Assembly: GCA_958299035.1 (NCBI GenBank)
Contig: CATQJL010000112.1
Location: 65,751,117-65,815,116, forward strand
DNA length: 64,000 nt
Reading direction: 5' to 3'
DNA from: Cylicocyclus nassatus
Lineage: Eukaryota; Nematoda; Chromadorea; Rhabditida; Strongylidae
Shown: positions 11,172 to 21,316 of the stretch, piece by piece
How the letters are laid out: the number at the start of each line of letters is the position of its first letter
Numbering within the stretch: position 1 is the first letter of the stretch
Position numbers and translations under genes: made by a program
Notes under the pieces: model-generated
What the model was told of the DNA's origin: nothing
Database searches by the model: none
What the model saw: only the letters and a program-made list of their open reading frames with translations

Positions 11172-11724
11172 GATGTCGAAATCGTATGATGTCAAAATCC
11201 AAGATCTCGCTCCAGATTTCGACAGAACCTTGTCCAGAACGGCGACACGCTGATCACAATGATCAAACACTTTTTGCGCAGCGAGGCTCTTGGTGGAGTC
11301 AGTGCGGTAAGGGGCATTCACGGAATGTTCGTTTGCCGCAGTGATGCGTTTAAACGGAGTTACGATATGTTATAGTATATACATAAACCCTTTTCGGTTT
11401 TTAAAGCAATTTTTAGACCTCTCCACACTTAATTTTAGTGGGAAATAAATTCAAAATTCGTCATCAAAACAATCGAATAACCTCTCTTAACAAAGTTCCA
11501 CACATGCGTAGGATTCCAGTTGCCGCATATCTACCGCGACTTTGCGAAAAGCTATTCAAAAGCGAAAAGGTAATGATGCCCGTGTTCACCTTGTGGACTA
11601 ACCGCTCTAGCCCGATCTCCACTCAAATGTGCGACTTTGACCCCAAATCGTATTCCCACCTAGCTCCGCTAATGCGCTTCCATGACGAATGAATTTCTTA
11701 TTCGTGATCAGCATGCATATCTAA
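11172..11724. other. No gene recognised
   Basis: Sequence between two mobile elements. No exon chain, palindrome or tandem array seen. Confidence 0.4.
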
Positions 11725-14600
11725 CCCTTTCGGACCTGAGTTTTTGCGAGTGAGCCAAGAAGCCTCTCTCCTAGTGTTTTTTACTTATTACCATATGAAT
11801 AACATTATAGCGGAGTTTGGAGTCTGCTTAACCTTATGAACAATTTCTTTTTGATTTTTCAATTTTTTGGTTTTGCGTTTATTTTGGATTTTCAAATCTC
11901 CCGCGAAACATGTGGACCCGCAAACAGTTAACAGTTACATTTGCTCAGCATCGTAGTAAAACATTATGATAATATTATGAATATTTTTTGGCTAGTAAAC
12001 GAGATACTGAAACGGTGCTCAAGCCGGCGCAAATTATTGATTGGTTGAAATCCACTTGTTTACAGAATGGTACATGCTATTCACAGAGAAGCAAATGAAC
12101 ACCCGGTCTCGAAGCTACATTTGGAAGGCAAAGGCTATATGAAGCGTTTGAGAGCAATGAGTTGTGAACAGAGATGCGATGGGGGGAGCCGGGCCCACCG
12201 AAAGTGAAGGTGGCCGGCCAGCTACCACTGGCCGGCCAAAAGTGAAGGTGGTAGTGCCGGACACTCACCTCCCAAAAATGTCGACCGGGGGGGGGGGGGG
12301 GGTCGCAGCTACCACAGGGCAGCAAAAATGAAGGTGGTAGTGCCGGACACTCACCTCTCAAAAACGTTGACCGGTGGTGGGGGTAGAGAGGGGGGGGGCA
12401 CAGGACGGACTTTGAACTGGGTTTTTTTTTCGGACTTTTGGGTGTTGTTTTTTTTTGCTGAAACTGAAAAAAAGGAAATTAAGCAAAACGAACGCAAAAG
12501 AAAGTATTGAGAGCATATTCTATGTAGTTTATTTTTAGGAAATCGCCGTCGCCTTCTGCGAGAACTGGAGGTCATCACCGGCATGGACGCATATACGCCT
12601 CAACACTTTCTACGATAGAGCAAAGCTTCATGATGACTTCGGACAACTGAAGAGCTCTAACCCAACGGTCCTCTTTAGGGCCAATAACTGCGACCCAACG
12701 TCCCTCTTTAGGGCCACAGATACGATGAACACAACGGCATAAATATTCGAAATAAACGTGTCACTGAAATGGTGTATTTTGAAGTGAAACTCAACGACAC
12801 TCTACAGATTTTATTGAGTAAATTTAGTTATGTCGTACTGCGAAGAAAGTAGGTCGATCCAGGAAGTATTTGCCGAGAACCAGAATTTTGAATGAAAAAA
12901 TAACCAGAAATCATGCAAAATTGCCACTGTTATAAACCAAGTGGTTGAAGATGTCAGCAACTGCGACTTCATAGGTTTTAAAGGGTAAGTGTTGCTCTAA
13001 CAGATAGTGAAAGAATCGGGTCGATTTGAGCAGTGGTCGCTGAGAACGAGAATTTTGAAAAATTAGGCGATTTTAGGCTAATTTTTGACTGCTGACATTT
13101 GAACTCCTAAAACTCTTGATTGTGAAGATGTGTGATGTTGCGACTTCATAGATTTTCTAGGGTAAGGTTTGCCCTACTAGAATATATCTTACCCGTACCA
13201 ATTCATCAAAGCGCCGCCGAGATCCAGGCTCTTGAAAAAACAGGTAAAAAACAGCTTTTTGAATTTCAACAGCTCGTAACTTCTCCAGAACTGCATGAAT
13301 CATGTTGCGACTTCATAGGTTAGATTCCTCTCATTAAGGGCTTTCAGATGATATATGATATATGGGGGTTTGGGGCCTTCTTCGACGTATGACCGGGGGG
13401 AGACTTTTTAGGCCAAAGTCTCCCCTGGCGGCCTCCAGCCAATACATTAAAATGGGCGAGGGGGAGACTTTGGCCTAAAAAGTCTCCCCCCCCCCGGGCA
13501 TATGCCGTAAGAGGCGCGAAACTCCCACATATTATATATCATCTGAAAGCTCTTGATAAGAAGAATTCAACCTATGAAGTCGCAACATGATTCATGCAGT
13601 TCTGGAGAAGTTACGAGCTGTTGAATTTCAAAAAGCTGTTTTTTACCTGCTTCTTCAAGAGCCTGGATCTCGGCGGTGCTTTGATGAATTGGTACGGGTA
13701 AGATATATTCAAGTAGGGCAAACCTTACCCTAGAAAACCTATGAAGTCGCAACATCACACATCTTCACAATCAAGAGTATTAGGAGTTCAAATGTCAGCA
13801 GTCAAAAATTAGCTTAAAATCGCCTAATTTTTCAAAATTCTCGTTCTCAGCGACCACTGCTCAAATCGACCCGATTCTTTCACTATCTGTTAGAGCAACA
13901 CTTACCCTTTAAAACCTATGAAGTCGCAGTTGCTGACATCTTCAACCACTTGGTTTATAACAGTGGCAATTTTGCATGATTTCTGGTTATTTTTTCATTC
14001 AAAATTCTGGTTCTCGGCAAATACTTCCTGGATCGACCTACTTTCTTCGCAGTACGACATAACTAAATTTACTTAATAAAATCTGTAGAGTGTCGTTGAG
14101 TTCCACTTTAAAATACACCATTTCATTGACACGTTTGTTTCGAATATTTATGCCGCTGTGTTCATCGTATCTGTGGCCCTAAAAAGGGCCGTTGGGTCAA
14201 TTGTTGGCCCTAAAGAGAACCGTTTGGTCATAGCTTTTTAAATCGAAATTCGTCTCGAAGCTATCTTCTCCAATTTCGTGGAAAGGCGGAAAAGTGGATG
14301 CGTCCATGGCGGTGATGGCCTTCGCTTCCGATGGGTGACGGCGAGTTCCTAAAACTGCAATACATATGTATATGCCTTCAATAATCCCTTTTGCGTTTGT
14401 TTTACTTATTTTCCTTCTTTATATTCAACAAAAAAATTTTCGCAAAAGTGAAGGTGGTCACTCTGTATCAGCTCAAAAGTGAAGGTAGGGGGAGACTTGG
14501 CTCCCCCTATCGCACCTCTGGTTGTGAAATGATGTTCTTGCGCCAGTATAGTAGATCTCTGAATTGATGGTGGCAATTGCCACCACCAGGTCCGAAAGGG
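11725..14600. mobile_element. 2.9-kb TIR element with a giant internal palindrome
   Basis: Perfect 14-bp terminal inverted repeats CCCTTTCGGACCTG (11,725-11,738) and CAGGTCCGAAAGGG (14,587-14,600), flanked on both sides by CTAA, a possible 4-bp target duplication. Most of the interior is an approximately 2-kb palindrome. No transposase ORF is present. The superfamily is undetermined. Confidence 0.6.
12460..14450. repeat. About 2-kb imperfect palindrome built of tandem sub-repeats
   Basis: The arms meet near 13,440 at GGGGGAGACTTTTTAGGCC and its complement. Each arm holds about 170-bp tandem sub-repeats marked by TTGCGACTTCATAG (near 12,965, 13,138 and 13,307, mirrored on the right). Because the arms are mirror images, the 63-residue ORF at 13,132-13,323 (+) reappears almost unchanged at 13,567-13,758 (-). 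That is a product of the palindrome, not a gene family. The outer parts carry AAAGTGAAGGTGGT motifs. Confidence 0.85.
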
Positions 14601-15002
14601 CTAAACCCCTAAGTTACAGCGAATTTCGCAATTTGGTCCCATATCACAAACCTACCGTAACATTATCGTGAGACGCCATCATAACGAATGTACATGAGGC
14701 TCGTGATCGTTTGTCGAAATAACCAACCCACTGTGCAATGCTTCAGCGAGATTTGACACCTTGACCCTATACCGCATGTCCACCTTGAACCATCGAAAAA
14801 AATGTACGCGCGAAATGAATGTCATTTCATGACCAGCACGTTATATAAGCTCCATAGGAGAACTTTCAACAAAGTTCGTGATATTGAATATATGATTGCA
14901 CTAGGTGGATTGTGTTTCCACTGTGTCACAACATACCACATTTTGGAGCATACTAACGACATTTAGTGAAAAGCCATCACTCATCATCTTGAAAGAGTGC
15001 GA
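14601..15002. other. No gene recognised
   Basis: About 400 bp between the palindromic element and a possible small coding exon. No feature supported. Confidence 0.35.
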
Positions 15003-15233
15003 ATGGAAGGTTCAAAGTGCCAAGAACAGAACCGGTTTGTGAACAAGCTCGGAAGAAAACTAGGAATAGGAGATGATGTTCTAAACAATATTCTTCTAGT
15101 CGATTCGATGTATCCCCAGCTAAGGGCGGATCGACAGTCTTTCAACGGTGAGACCCTTCACTCGCCAAAAGTAAAGCGCTTAATCGACCCATTGAAAGCA
15201 TATCAAAAACATAAGGGAGCTAATGGTTCTTAG
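15003..15233 (+). CDS. Possible small gene or exon, unknown family
   Basis: Open frame of 76 codons from ATG 15,003 to the TAG at 15,231-15,233. The product is hydrophilic and basic (starts MEGSKCQEQNRFVNKLGRKL, ends KAYQKHKGANGS), with no signal peptide, membrane segment or known motif. Composition looks more protein-like than the repeat-derived ORFs nearby, and it does not overlap any repeat I recognise. It could be a single-exon gene or a 3' exon. I do not recognise it. Confidence 0.3.
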   Translation: MEGSKCQEQNRFVNKLGRKLGIGDDVLNNILLVDSMYPQLRADRQSFNGETLHSPKVKRLIDPLKAYQKHKGANGS

Positions 15234-15362
15234 CAAGAAGCATGTACAGAGTTCACAAAGTTTAAAGTAAGAGCGAAGCTTTCGAAGCGATAAATTCACG
15301 AAAGAGCTTTTGAGCTGATCTTTTAAAAACGAAAAGTATTAAGTCTTTTCGTTTTTTCAATT

Positions 15363-16451
15363 GGAATAAGGTAGGGAAACGCTTATGTCGCCGAAAAGGG
15401 GCGGTCCGTGCGGTCATTTGCGACAAATGCGCACCCTTGTATATGCGCGGACCTGCGTTCCTGCAGGGAATCCGCGCAGGACTCTTTTAAATTCGGCGAC
15501 ATATAGTCCTCCACCCGGAAACGCTTCAGGCACTAACGCAGCTTTTCTTGCTAATGAAGGTAGGGAAAGGCTTAAGGCACTAACGCAGCTTTTCTTGCTC
15601 TTTTCAACTGTCATATTCTTGTGCTTTGCTCTTATGGTCAGTGAGATAATGGCCGAAATTTCGAATCCATAGTTTTTGCCATGTCCATCTTTGGCAATTT
15701 TTCAAAATCTTCTTTTTTGACTTTTGGAAAAGCTTTGTTAGCAATCAGATAGAGCAAACGAAGTGCAATTTAATGCAATTTTTTGGCAATTTCAACTGGC
15801 TTCTCAGTAATTTGAGATGACTTTTCCAGAAGTCTTCACTTTTTCGAAGACACAAAAACACACGAAGGCTCCGAACATTAACAAATCTTCGGATTTCGAC
15901 ACTTAAAAGTCGCTTATGATTGTCCACTATTTTTCAAAGTAACTGAGTGTTTACCGCTTCGAAATATAAGATATCGCATTTAACGTGTACACCCTAAGGC
16001 GGGTTTAAAATCAAGAATTATGGGAATTTTATCGCCAAAAACCCCCACAAATGGCGAAGAAAAATACTCAGTAGAAAGAGAAGGAAAAGCTGCATCGAAT
16101 GGCACCTTAGTTGTGCCCCGTTTTATGTTCTATGGTTCATGGCATCACCAAAAGTGGAATTTGATAGCATCAGAAAAATAATTCTAAAGAATTTTTAAGG
16201 CTACCTATAGATGCCAAACAATTGCATTAAATTGCACTTTGTTTACTCTATCTGACTACTATCAAAGCTTCTCCAAAAGTCAAAAAAATTGTGAAAAATC
16301 GCCAAATTTGGACATGGTAAAAAACATAAATTTTAAATTTCGGTCATTATCTCACTGACCACAAGAGCAAGCGGCACAGAAATATGACAATTGAATAGAG
16401 GAAGAAAATCTGCGTCGGATAGTGCCTAAAGCGTTTCCCTACCTTCATTCC
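15363..16451. mobile_element. TIR element with palindromic arms, interrupted by another MITE
   Basis: The end GGAATAAGGTAGGGAAACGC (15,363) is mirrored by GCGTTTCCCTACCTTCATTCC (to 16,451). Longer inverted arms carry TCAGTGAGATAATG near 15,640 and its complement near 16,350. The left arm is interrupted at about 15,387-15,516 by a GTCGCCGAAAA...TTCGGCGAC element that recurs at 48,918-49,063. ORFs inside are arm translations. Confidence 0.65.
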
Positions 16452-16818
16452 ACTTGTTTTTTATGACGGGTTGAAAAAACGGAAAGAACTTTCGAAACGA
16501 CCTAGTAATAATTGTCTGAACCTTATATGAGAGTTAAGTCAAAGCATGCAAGCTTAGCTAAGATAGAACCCACCTGTGATATAATTCAATTATAGGCAAA
16601 AGTTCACAAAACAGTATCATGGAAAATTCATAGCCATATTTGTAACAAAAAACTTAATCACAACTAATAATCACAAACCACTTGATTTACAATGAAATTG
16701 TTTTGCCGTTGAAGGATATCAAGAAATTAAAAATTCCTCTATCTACAATCGACAACAACAGACACGAAGTTCCTCTACAATAGATAACCAACCGGACACC
16801 AAAAGTGGTGGTTTAAAA

Positions 16819-17110
16819 GTGCATCCGCACGAAAACCTAAAACCTGAAACCCGAAAAGAAAGAACTTAGAAAAGCATAAACGCCAAAAGGGCGAAGAGCA
16901 CGAAAAAGAAACGGAACGGGAAAGAACGCGGAAAAACGACAGCAAGTCGAAAACGAGAGCAGGACACTAAAGTGATTGAGTGCATCCGCACGAAAACCCG
17001 AAATATTAAACCTGAAATGAAGGAACCTAGAACAGCATAAACGCCAAGCCAAAGAGCAACACGAAAAAGTAAAAGAAAAACGAGCGGAAAAGAATGACAA
17101 GAAAAGAGCA
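16819..17110. repeat. Two tandem copies of a purine-rich 160-bp unit
   Basis: GTGCATCCGCACGAAAAC starts each copy (16,819 and 16,979). Both units are rich in GAAAAG on the plus strand, giving Phe/Ser-rich minus-strand ORFs that I regard as non-coding. Confidence 0.7.
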
Positions 17111-17149
17111 AGACGAAAGCGATGGTAGCCTAATTTTGAAAATGCTCAG

Positions 17150-17385
17150 CGCTCAAGAGGTGCTGCCGCCTAGAACTCTTTGGGGTCTCCCGAATCTTGG
17201 GACACCTCCGGAGCACAAATTTGCGAGTTCTTCGGTAGACTCGTTTTTGGCTCCTATGTGACATCATCACGAGCGGGCCGCCTCTCACCCCGCCCCCTCA
17301 ATGATTAAGAGCGCCTCCGGAGGTGTCCCATACCTCGACCGCTCCCCGAAGGTATCCCATCGACTGTCTGAGTAGCTCGGTTCTA
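17150..17385. mobile_element. Family G non-autonomous element (ends ...TCGACTGTCTGAGTAG), copy 1
   Basis: Contains CTCCGGAGCACAAA and ends CCCATCGACTGTCTGAGTAG. Related sequences lie at about 34,080-34,222, 52,255-52,500 (reversed) and 55,515-55,910. These vary in the number of TCCGGAGCA-type sub-repeats. No coding potential. The superfamily is unknown. Confidence 0.55.
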
Positions 17386-18217
17386 CTCATTCTGCACAGC
17401 GTAAATCTCTATATTATGCAGATCTGTGTGTTTGTGTATCTTTGCACATTCCCCATACTCGTGAAGGATGAGCGATGAACCTTATTTTGATCTGCTGATT
17501 TTCAAGACATAGTAAGGACGGTAGGAAGCGAACACAAGTCGAAATTAGTAGAAGGATAAGTTTCGTTACCTGAGATGCCAACACAATGAGCTGGCTCTAA
17601 AAGGTTGGTACCCGGGTGCCAGCTCGTATAGTAATATTTTTTTTCGCACAGCAAAAAACTTGGCTAAAATTTTCGTAATCATTTTGACTAGATCCAATGA
17701 ACTCTCATAACGATCATCTTATTGACTGTAAAAAAAATCAAATTCTGAAAGCGGAGCAAACATTGCTATCGTTTCGCTCGAGTATAAGGGATACCCTAAT
17801 TTCACGAGTACGGGCAGATGTTTTTTCCTAAAGTGAAACGCCTGAATACACCAAAGAATTTCGTTTGAGCGAAGACCCTCTGACGTGCTGTTCCTTACTT
17901 GAAAGAGCTGTACGAGACAGCAATCATTTCGCGAGGACAGTGATTCGGTTGAGCTGATTGCTTGAAAAGGTGGAAAAGGTGCGCCTTGTACTCGTGAAAT
18001 TACTTGATTTATTAGCGAACCTCCCGTATAAAATGCCTGTTGAAGAGAATTCTTTTAAGCAACTTCCCATATCCAAGAAAATGAAGTTGCAAATCACACC
18101 TGCGATTAGTCTCAATTCTGTAAGGCAGTGAGGTACTCCACTCTCAGATAAATGTGTAATAACAAGTGCATGGTTACGATATGAATTTGTACGATTCATA
18201 CCCAGTGCTTTCAAATC
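17386..18217. other. No gene assigned upstream of the small membrane-protein ORF
   Basis: Contains a 32-codon ORF at about 18,032-18,130 (MPVEENSFKQLPISKKMKLQ...) followed by a GTAAGG donor-like site. It is a candidate upstream exon but does not join in phase to the ORF at 18,218. Confidence 0.3.
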
Positions 18218-18433
18218 ATGGACAGTGACTGGATGAATCCATTATTCTACTCTATTCTTGCTGTGGTTCTCCTACTGCAAGTGTTTTTCGTCACATATCT
18301 GATTTATTCATTTTCTACGCAAATGAACGATCTAGCATGGAAAGATTTATGTGGACGACAATTTGCGTTGAATCGAATCTATTATCACGAAATGCAGATG
18401 AGTCGTTTCTGGGCAAATCCTGATGCTCAGTAG
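18218..18433 (+). CDS. Possible small single-pass membrane protein, unknown family
   Basis: 71-codon ORF from ATG 18,218 to TAG 18,431-18,433. One hydrophobic segment spans about residues 9-31 (PLFYSILAVVLLLQVFFVTY), followed by a charged tail containing LAWKDLCGRQFALNR. The short acidic head and basic tail suggest a tail-in-cytosol single-pass protein. It lies within the 11.8-kb inverted segment, outside the repeats I recognise. I do not know the family. It may be one exon of a longer gene. Confidence 0.35.
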   Translation: MDSDWMNPLFYSILAVVLLLQVFFVTYLIYSFSTQMNDLAWKDLCGRQFALNRIYYHEMQMSRFWANPDAQ

Positions 18434-19457
18434 ATCTCGGTGGCTTTCAATGAATGAAGCTTTGTAATCGCCAAGCTGTAAAAGAAATTTGAGAGATAAA
18501 AGATAATGGTGTGAGCAAAATCTACATCACTCAGAAAGTAGCACAAAAAAAACTATAAGCTTCTTGTGATTTGAGAAAGACAAATAAAGAGCTTTTGCAC
18601 AACTGTATGCAACAGCCACCTTTGGTAATTTGTTCAAAAGCGTGGCACAAGCATATGTCCGATCCCCATCTATCCCAGACAAAAGACGCCGCAGAGTGTG
18701 TCGCCTGCAGTTGCTGGTCCTGAACAGAATTTTTCCTCTACGGTAGTGTATAAGGGCTTACAAGTATCACGCCTTATTTACAAGTATCACGCTTACAAAG
18801 TGACCAGTGCGTCACCTCTTCTTCGCAGAGGCCCGCACTGGCGCTTCTTTCTGTTTGCCTTACTCATTCCCGCACAATAATGAAATTGAAACTCACCGCG
18901 CTCTGAGGACTATCACGAATGATTAGTAAACAACTATTCATTCCTAAACCTTTTTAAGTGAGATCGGTAATTTCGCGTGGACAAAACTTTTCCCCTAAGA
19001 ACAGATGCAAAATTGAATCAGTTTTTGAGATTTTTATGGTCTGGTAGTTGCCATAAGGACAATAGTAATCGTGAGCTATATCTCTGTGCAAAAACTTCTC
19101 AAATGATCAGGTAAAATGGCAAATTGGACATTTACACAATCAATCTTTTTGGCGCCACTTTTGTAGAGTAATAAACTTTTTTTTACTTTTTTTCGGCTAA
19201 GGTCCCTGGCTTGCGCATGAACTTGTCAAACATATTCATAACTTTGCAAAAAAGTAGTGCTACAAGCACTTTTCTGGCCAGATTCTAAATGGGTCCGTTT
19301 AAAGCGCATTTTTTGAGGGATCCACTCAATGTATCCGCTCGTGCTTTTGCCTTGTAAACTTTCATGCGGGTTGCATACAACATGCGAAATTTGGGCTCGT
19401 GTTGTTGGTTGGAACATGCTGTACGAATTTCGTAACGGACAGACAGACACACACACA
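18434..19457. other. No gene recognised
   Basis: Holds a short direct repeat (TTACAAGTATCACGC at about 18,767-18,800) and a G/C-rich hairpin near 18,805-18,845. Nothing else supported. Confidence 0.4.
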
Positions 19458-20436
19458 CTCAGATAATCGCCGGGGGCAGGCGGTCCGCAAACTCGCGCTT
19501 TTCTGCAGGCGGTCAGCAGAATTTTGGGGCGTGGCCAAACCTTCAGCGGGCGGTACTTCCGCTTTCTGCCAGCGGGCAGCAATACAGAATTTTCTGCGAG
19601 CGCTCGTCAAATAATATCTTCCAGCGAGCGCTGGCCAAACTTTCAGCAAGCGCTCAGACTCTTTTTAGGTATTTTCGGGCGTACGTCGAGCACAGGTAAA
19701 ACTCTGTGTGGTAGAGGTGCACCGTTGGTTTAATTATTCAAGTTTGAGGTACTTTCTCTCAGCGGAAAGTACCTGGGGATTGCGCGGTCCTCCACAAAGG
19801 ACCGTGCGGCCCTCAAAAATTTTGCATATTCTCGCGGAAAGTCCGCGAGAATGCGGCCACTGCGCCGCAGCTAATCCATAAAGAAACCGCGATTGTTCTT
19901 CAAGCATTCTTCTTTAATTTTGCCAACTTTCTTCCAAATTTCTGCAAGCGGGCCGCAAAAAATCAACGAACTATTTTTCCGGTGCGCGCTTGCTCAAAAT
20001 TCGCATGGCCGCCTGCCCCCGGCGGTTATCTGAGTTTACGGTCGCATATTCTGCCAGCGGGCAGCAATACAGCACCTTCTGCAAGCGCTCGGCAAATATT
20101 TTTTTTTCAGCGAGCGCTGGCCAGACTTTCAGCAAGCGCTCGGACACTTTTTAAGCAGTTTCGGGCATACGCCGAGCACAGGTAAGATCTGTGTGGCAGA
20201 GGTGTCACAGTTGGTTTAACTACTCAAGTTTGAGGTACTTCTTCTCAGCGGAAAGTACTCCACTGCGCCGCAGCTAATCTATAAGAAAGCCGCGATTGTT
20301 CTTCAAGCATTTGTTTAGAATTTCGCTAAATTCTTCCAAATATCTGCAAACGGACCGCAAGAAATCAGCGAACTATTTTTCCGGTGTCCGCCCGCCCATA
20401 AATCGCATGACCGCCTGCCCCCGGCGATTATCTGAG
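19458..20436. mobile_element. 979-bp TIR element with internal direct duplication
   Basis: Perfect 28-bp terminal inverted repeats beginning CTCAGATAATCGCCGGGGGC (19,458-19,485 and 20,409-20,436). A third copy of this end lies internally near 20,006-20,034. A unit of roughly 500 bp is directly repeated (about 19,560-19,760 and 20,045-20,265, marked by GCGAGCGCTGGCCA). So the element grew by tandem duplication or holds a nested relative. No ORF of its own. Confidence 0.75.
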
Positions 20437-20829
20437 CACGTACAAAAAGACGTAAACATCCTTAGGTTATTATAAGCTATGATACTTGTAAATCAACGTT
20501 ATTTTATCTTTCGAGAAGACCATGAAAAGTTGCAAGCTTTAGCGATTATGAGAAAAGAGCTCAAAACCCACTCCAACTTCTACCAATGATGCACAGATCT
20601 CGATAACTTTTGCGAACACAAAGGTCCGTGTCAAACTCGTCCGTGATCTGTGCGCAGAACTTCAGTGAATCACAGAACATCAAACCATTCGTCAGCATGT
20701 TAGGTAACCGTTGATCGCAATGTTTTCAAAGGCGAACGCTACGATAACGAGCCTCATGAACGTAGAAATCGGGTTTATTCAGTCACGGCATATCATTCGC
20801 ACAGTTCTCAGGAAGACGTAAATCATGCT
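20437..20829. other. No gene recognised
   Basis: About 390 bp between two mobile elements with no supported feature. Confidence 0.4.
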
Positions 20830-21215
20830 TTAAACGCAGTGTCCTGGCAAGATGGGGTTTCGGATTTCAGTGTCATGCGAGAGTGGGCCCCCTCAAACAC
20901 AACTTCGCGCCAGTGTGACGTCATAACGCTCGACCTGAAGTAAGAAAAACGACCTGAAAGTGGGGTTTTTTACGCCTTGGGGCGGGTCTCCGAGCTGTCC
21001 GAATTCCTGCTAAGCGGCACAGTACGCATGCCGCCACAGTTAAAATGTGGGGTTCCGCAGCGGGAACCGGCGAATTTCAAATTGCGCGGCTTTAGAAGAC
21101 GTATGTTCTCGCCGTTTTCGCGCCTTCTAATATAGATTTTCGGACTCAGCGTTGCGGATAACTCGCGGTAAGTGCATTTTGTAGAAATCGAGTTTTTGCC
21201 GGACACTGCCTTTAA
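20830..21215. mobile_element. TTAA-flanked fold-back MITE, family A copy 2
   Basis: Begins TTAAACGCAGTGTCCTGGC and ends GCCGGACACTGCCTTTAA, related to 10,710-11,171 but more diverged in the middle. TTAA is kept at both ends. Confidence 0.65.
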
Positions 21216-21316
21216 ATGTTACGAGTACAGGTCAAGGACTGCTAGCTCTATCATAAAGCAGTTTATCCTTTCAGCATTGCAATCCTTTCAAATTATGCCA
21301 TTTTTTCTTCTAGCCA

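Noticed and set aside
13132..13758. Apparent two-member gene family with a 63-residue conserved protein
   Set aside because: The two ORFs are mirror copies within one palindrome; similarity reflects arm identity, and the nearby GACTTCATAG repeats explain the rest.
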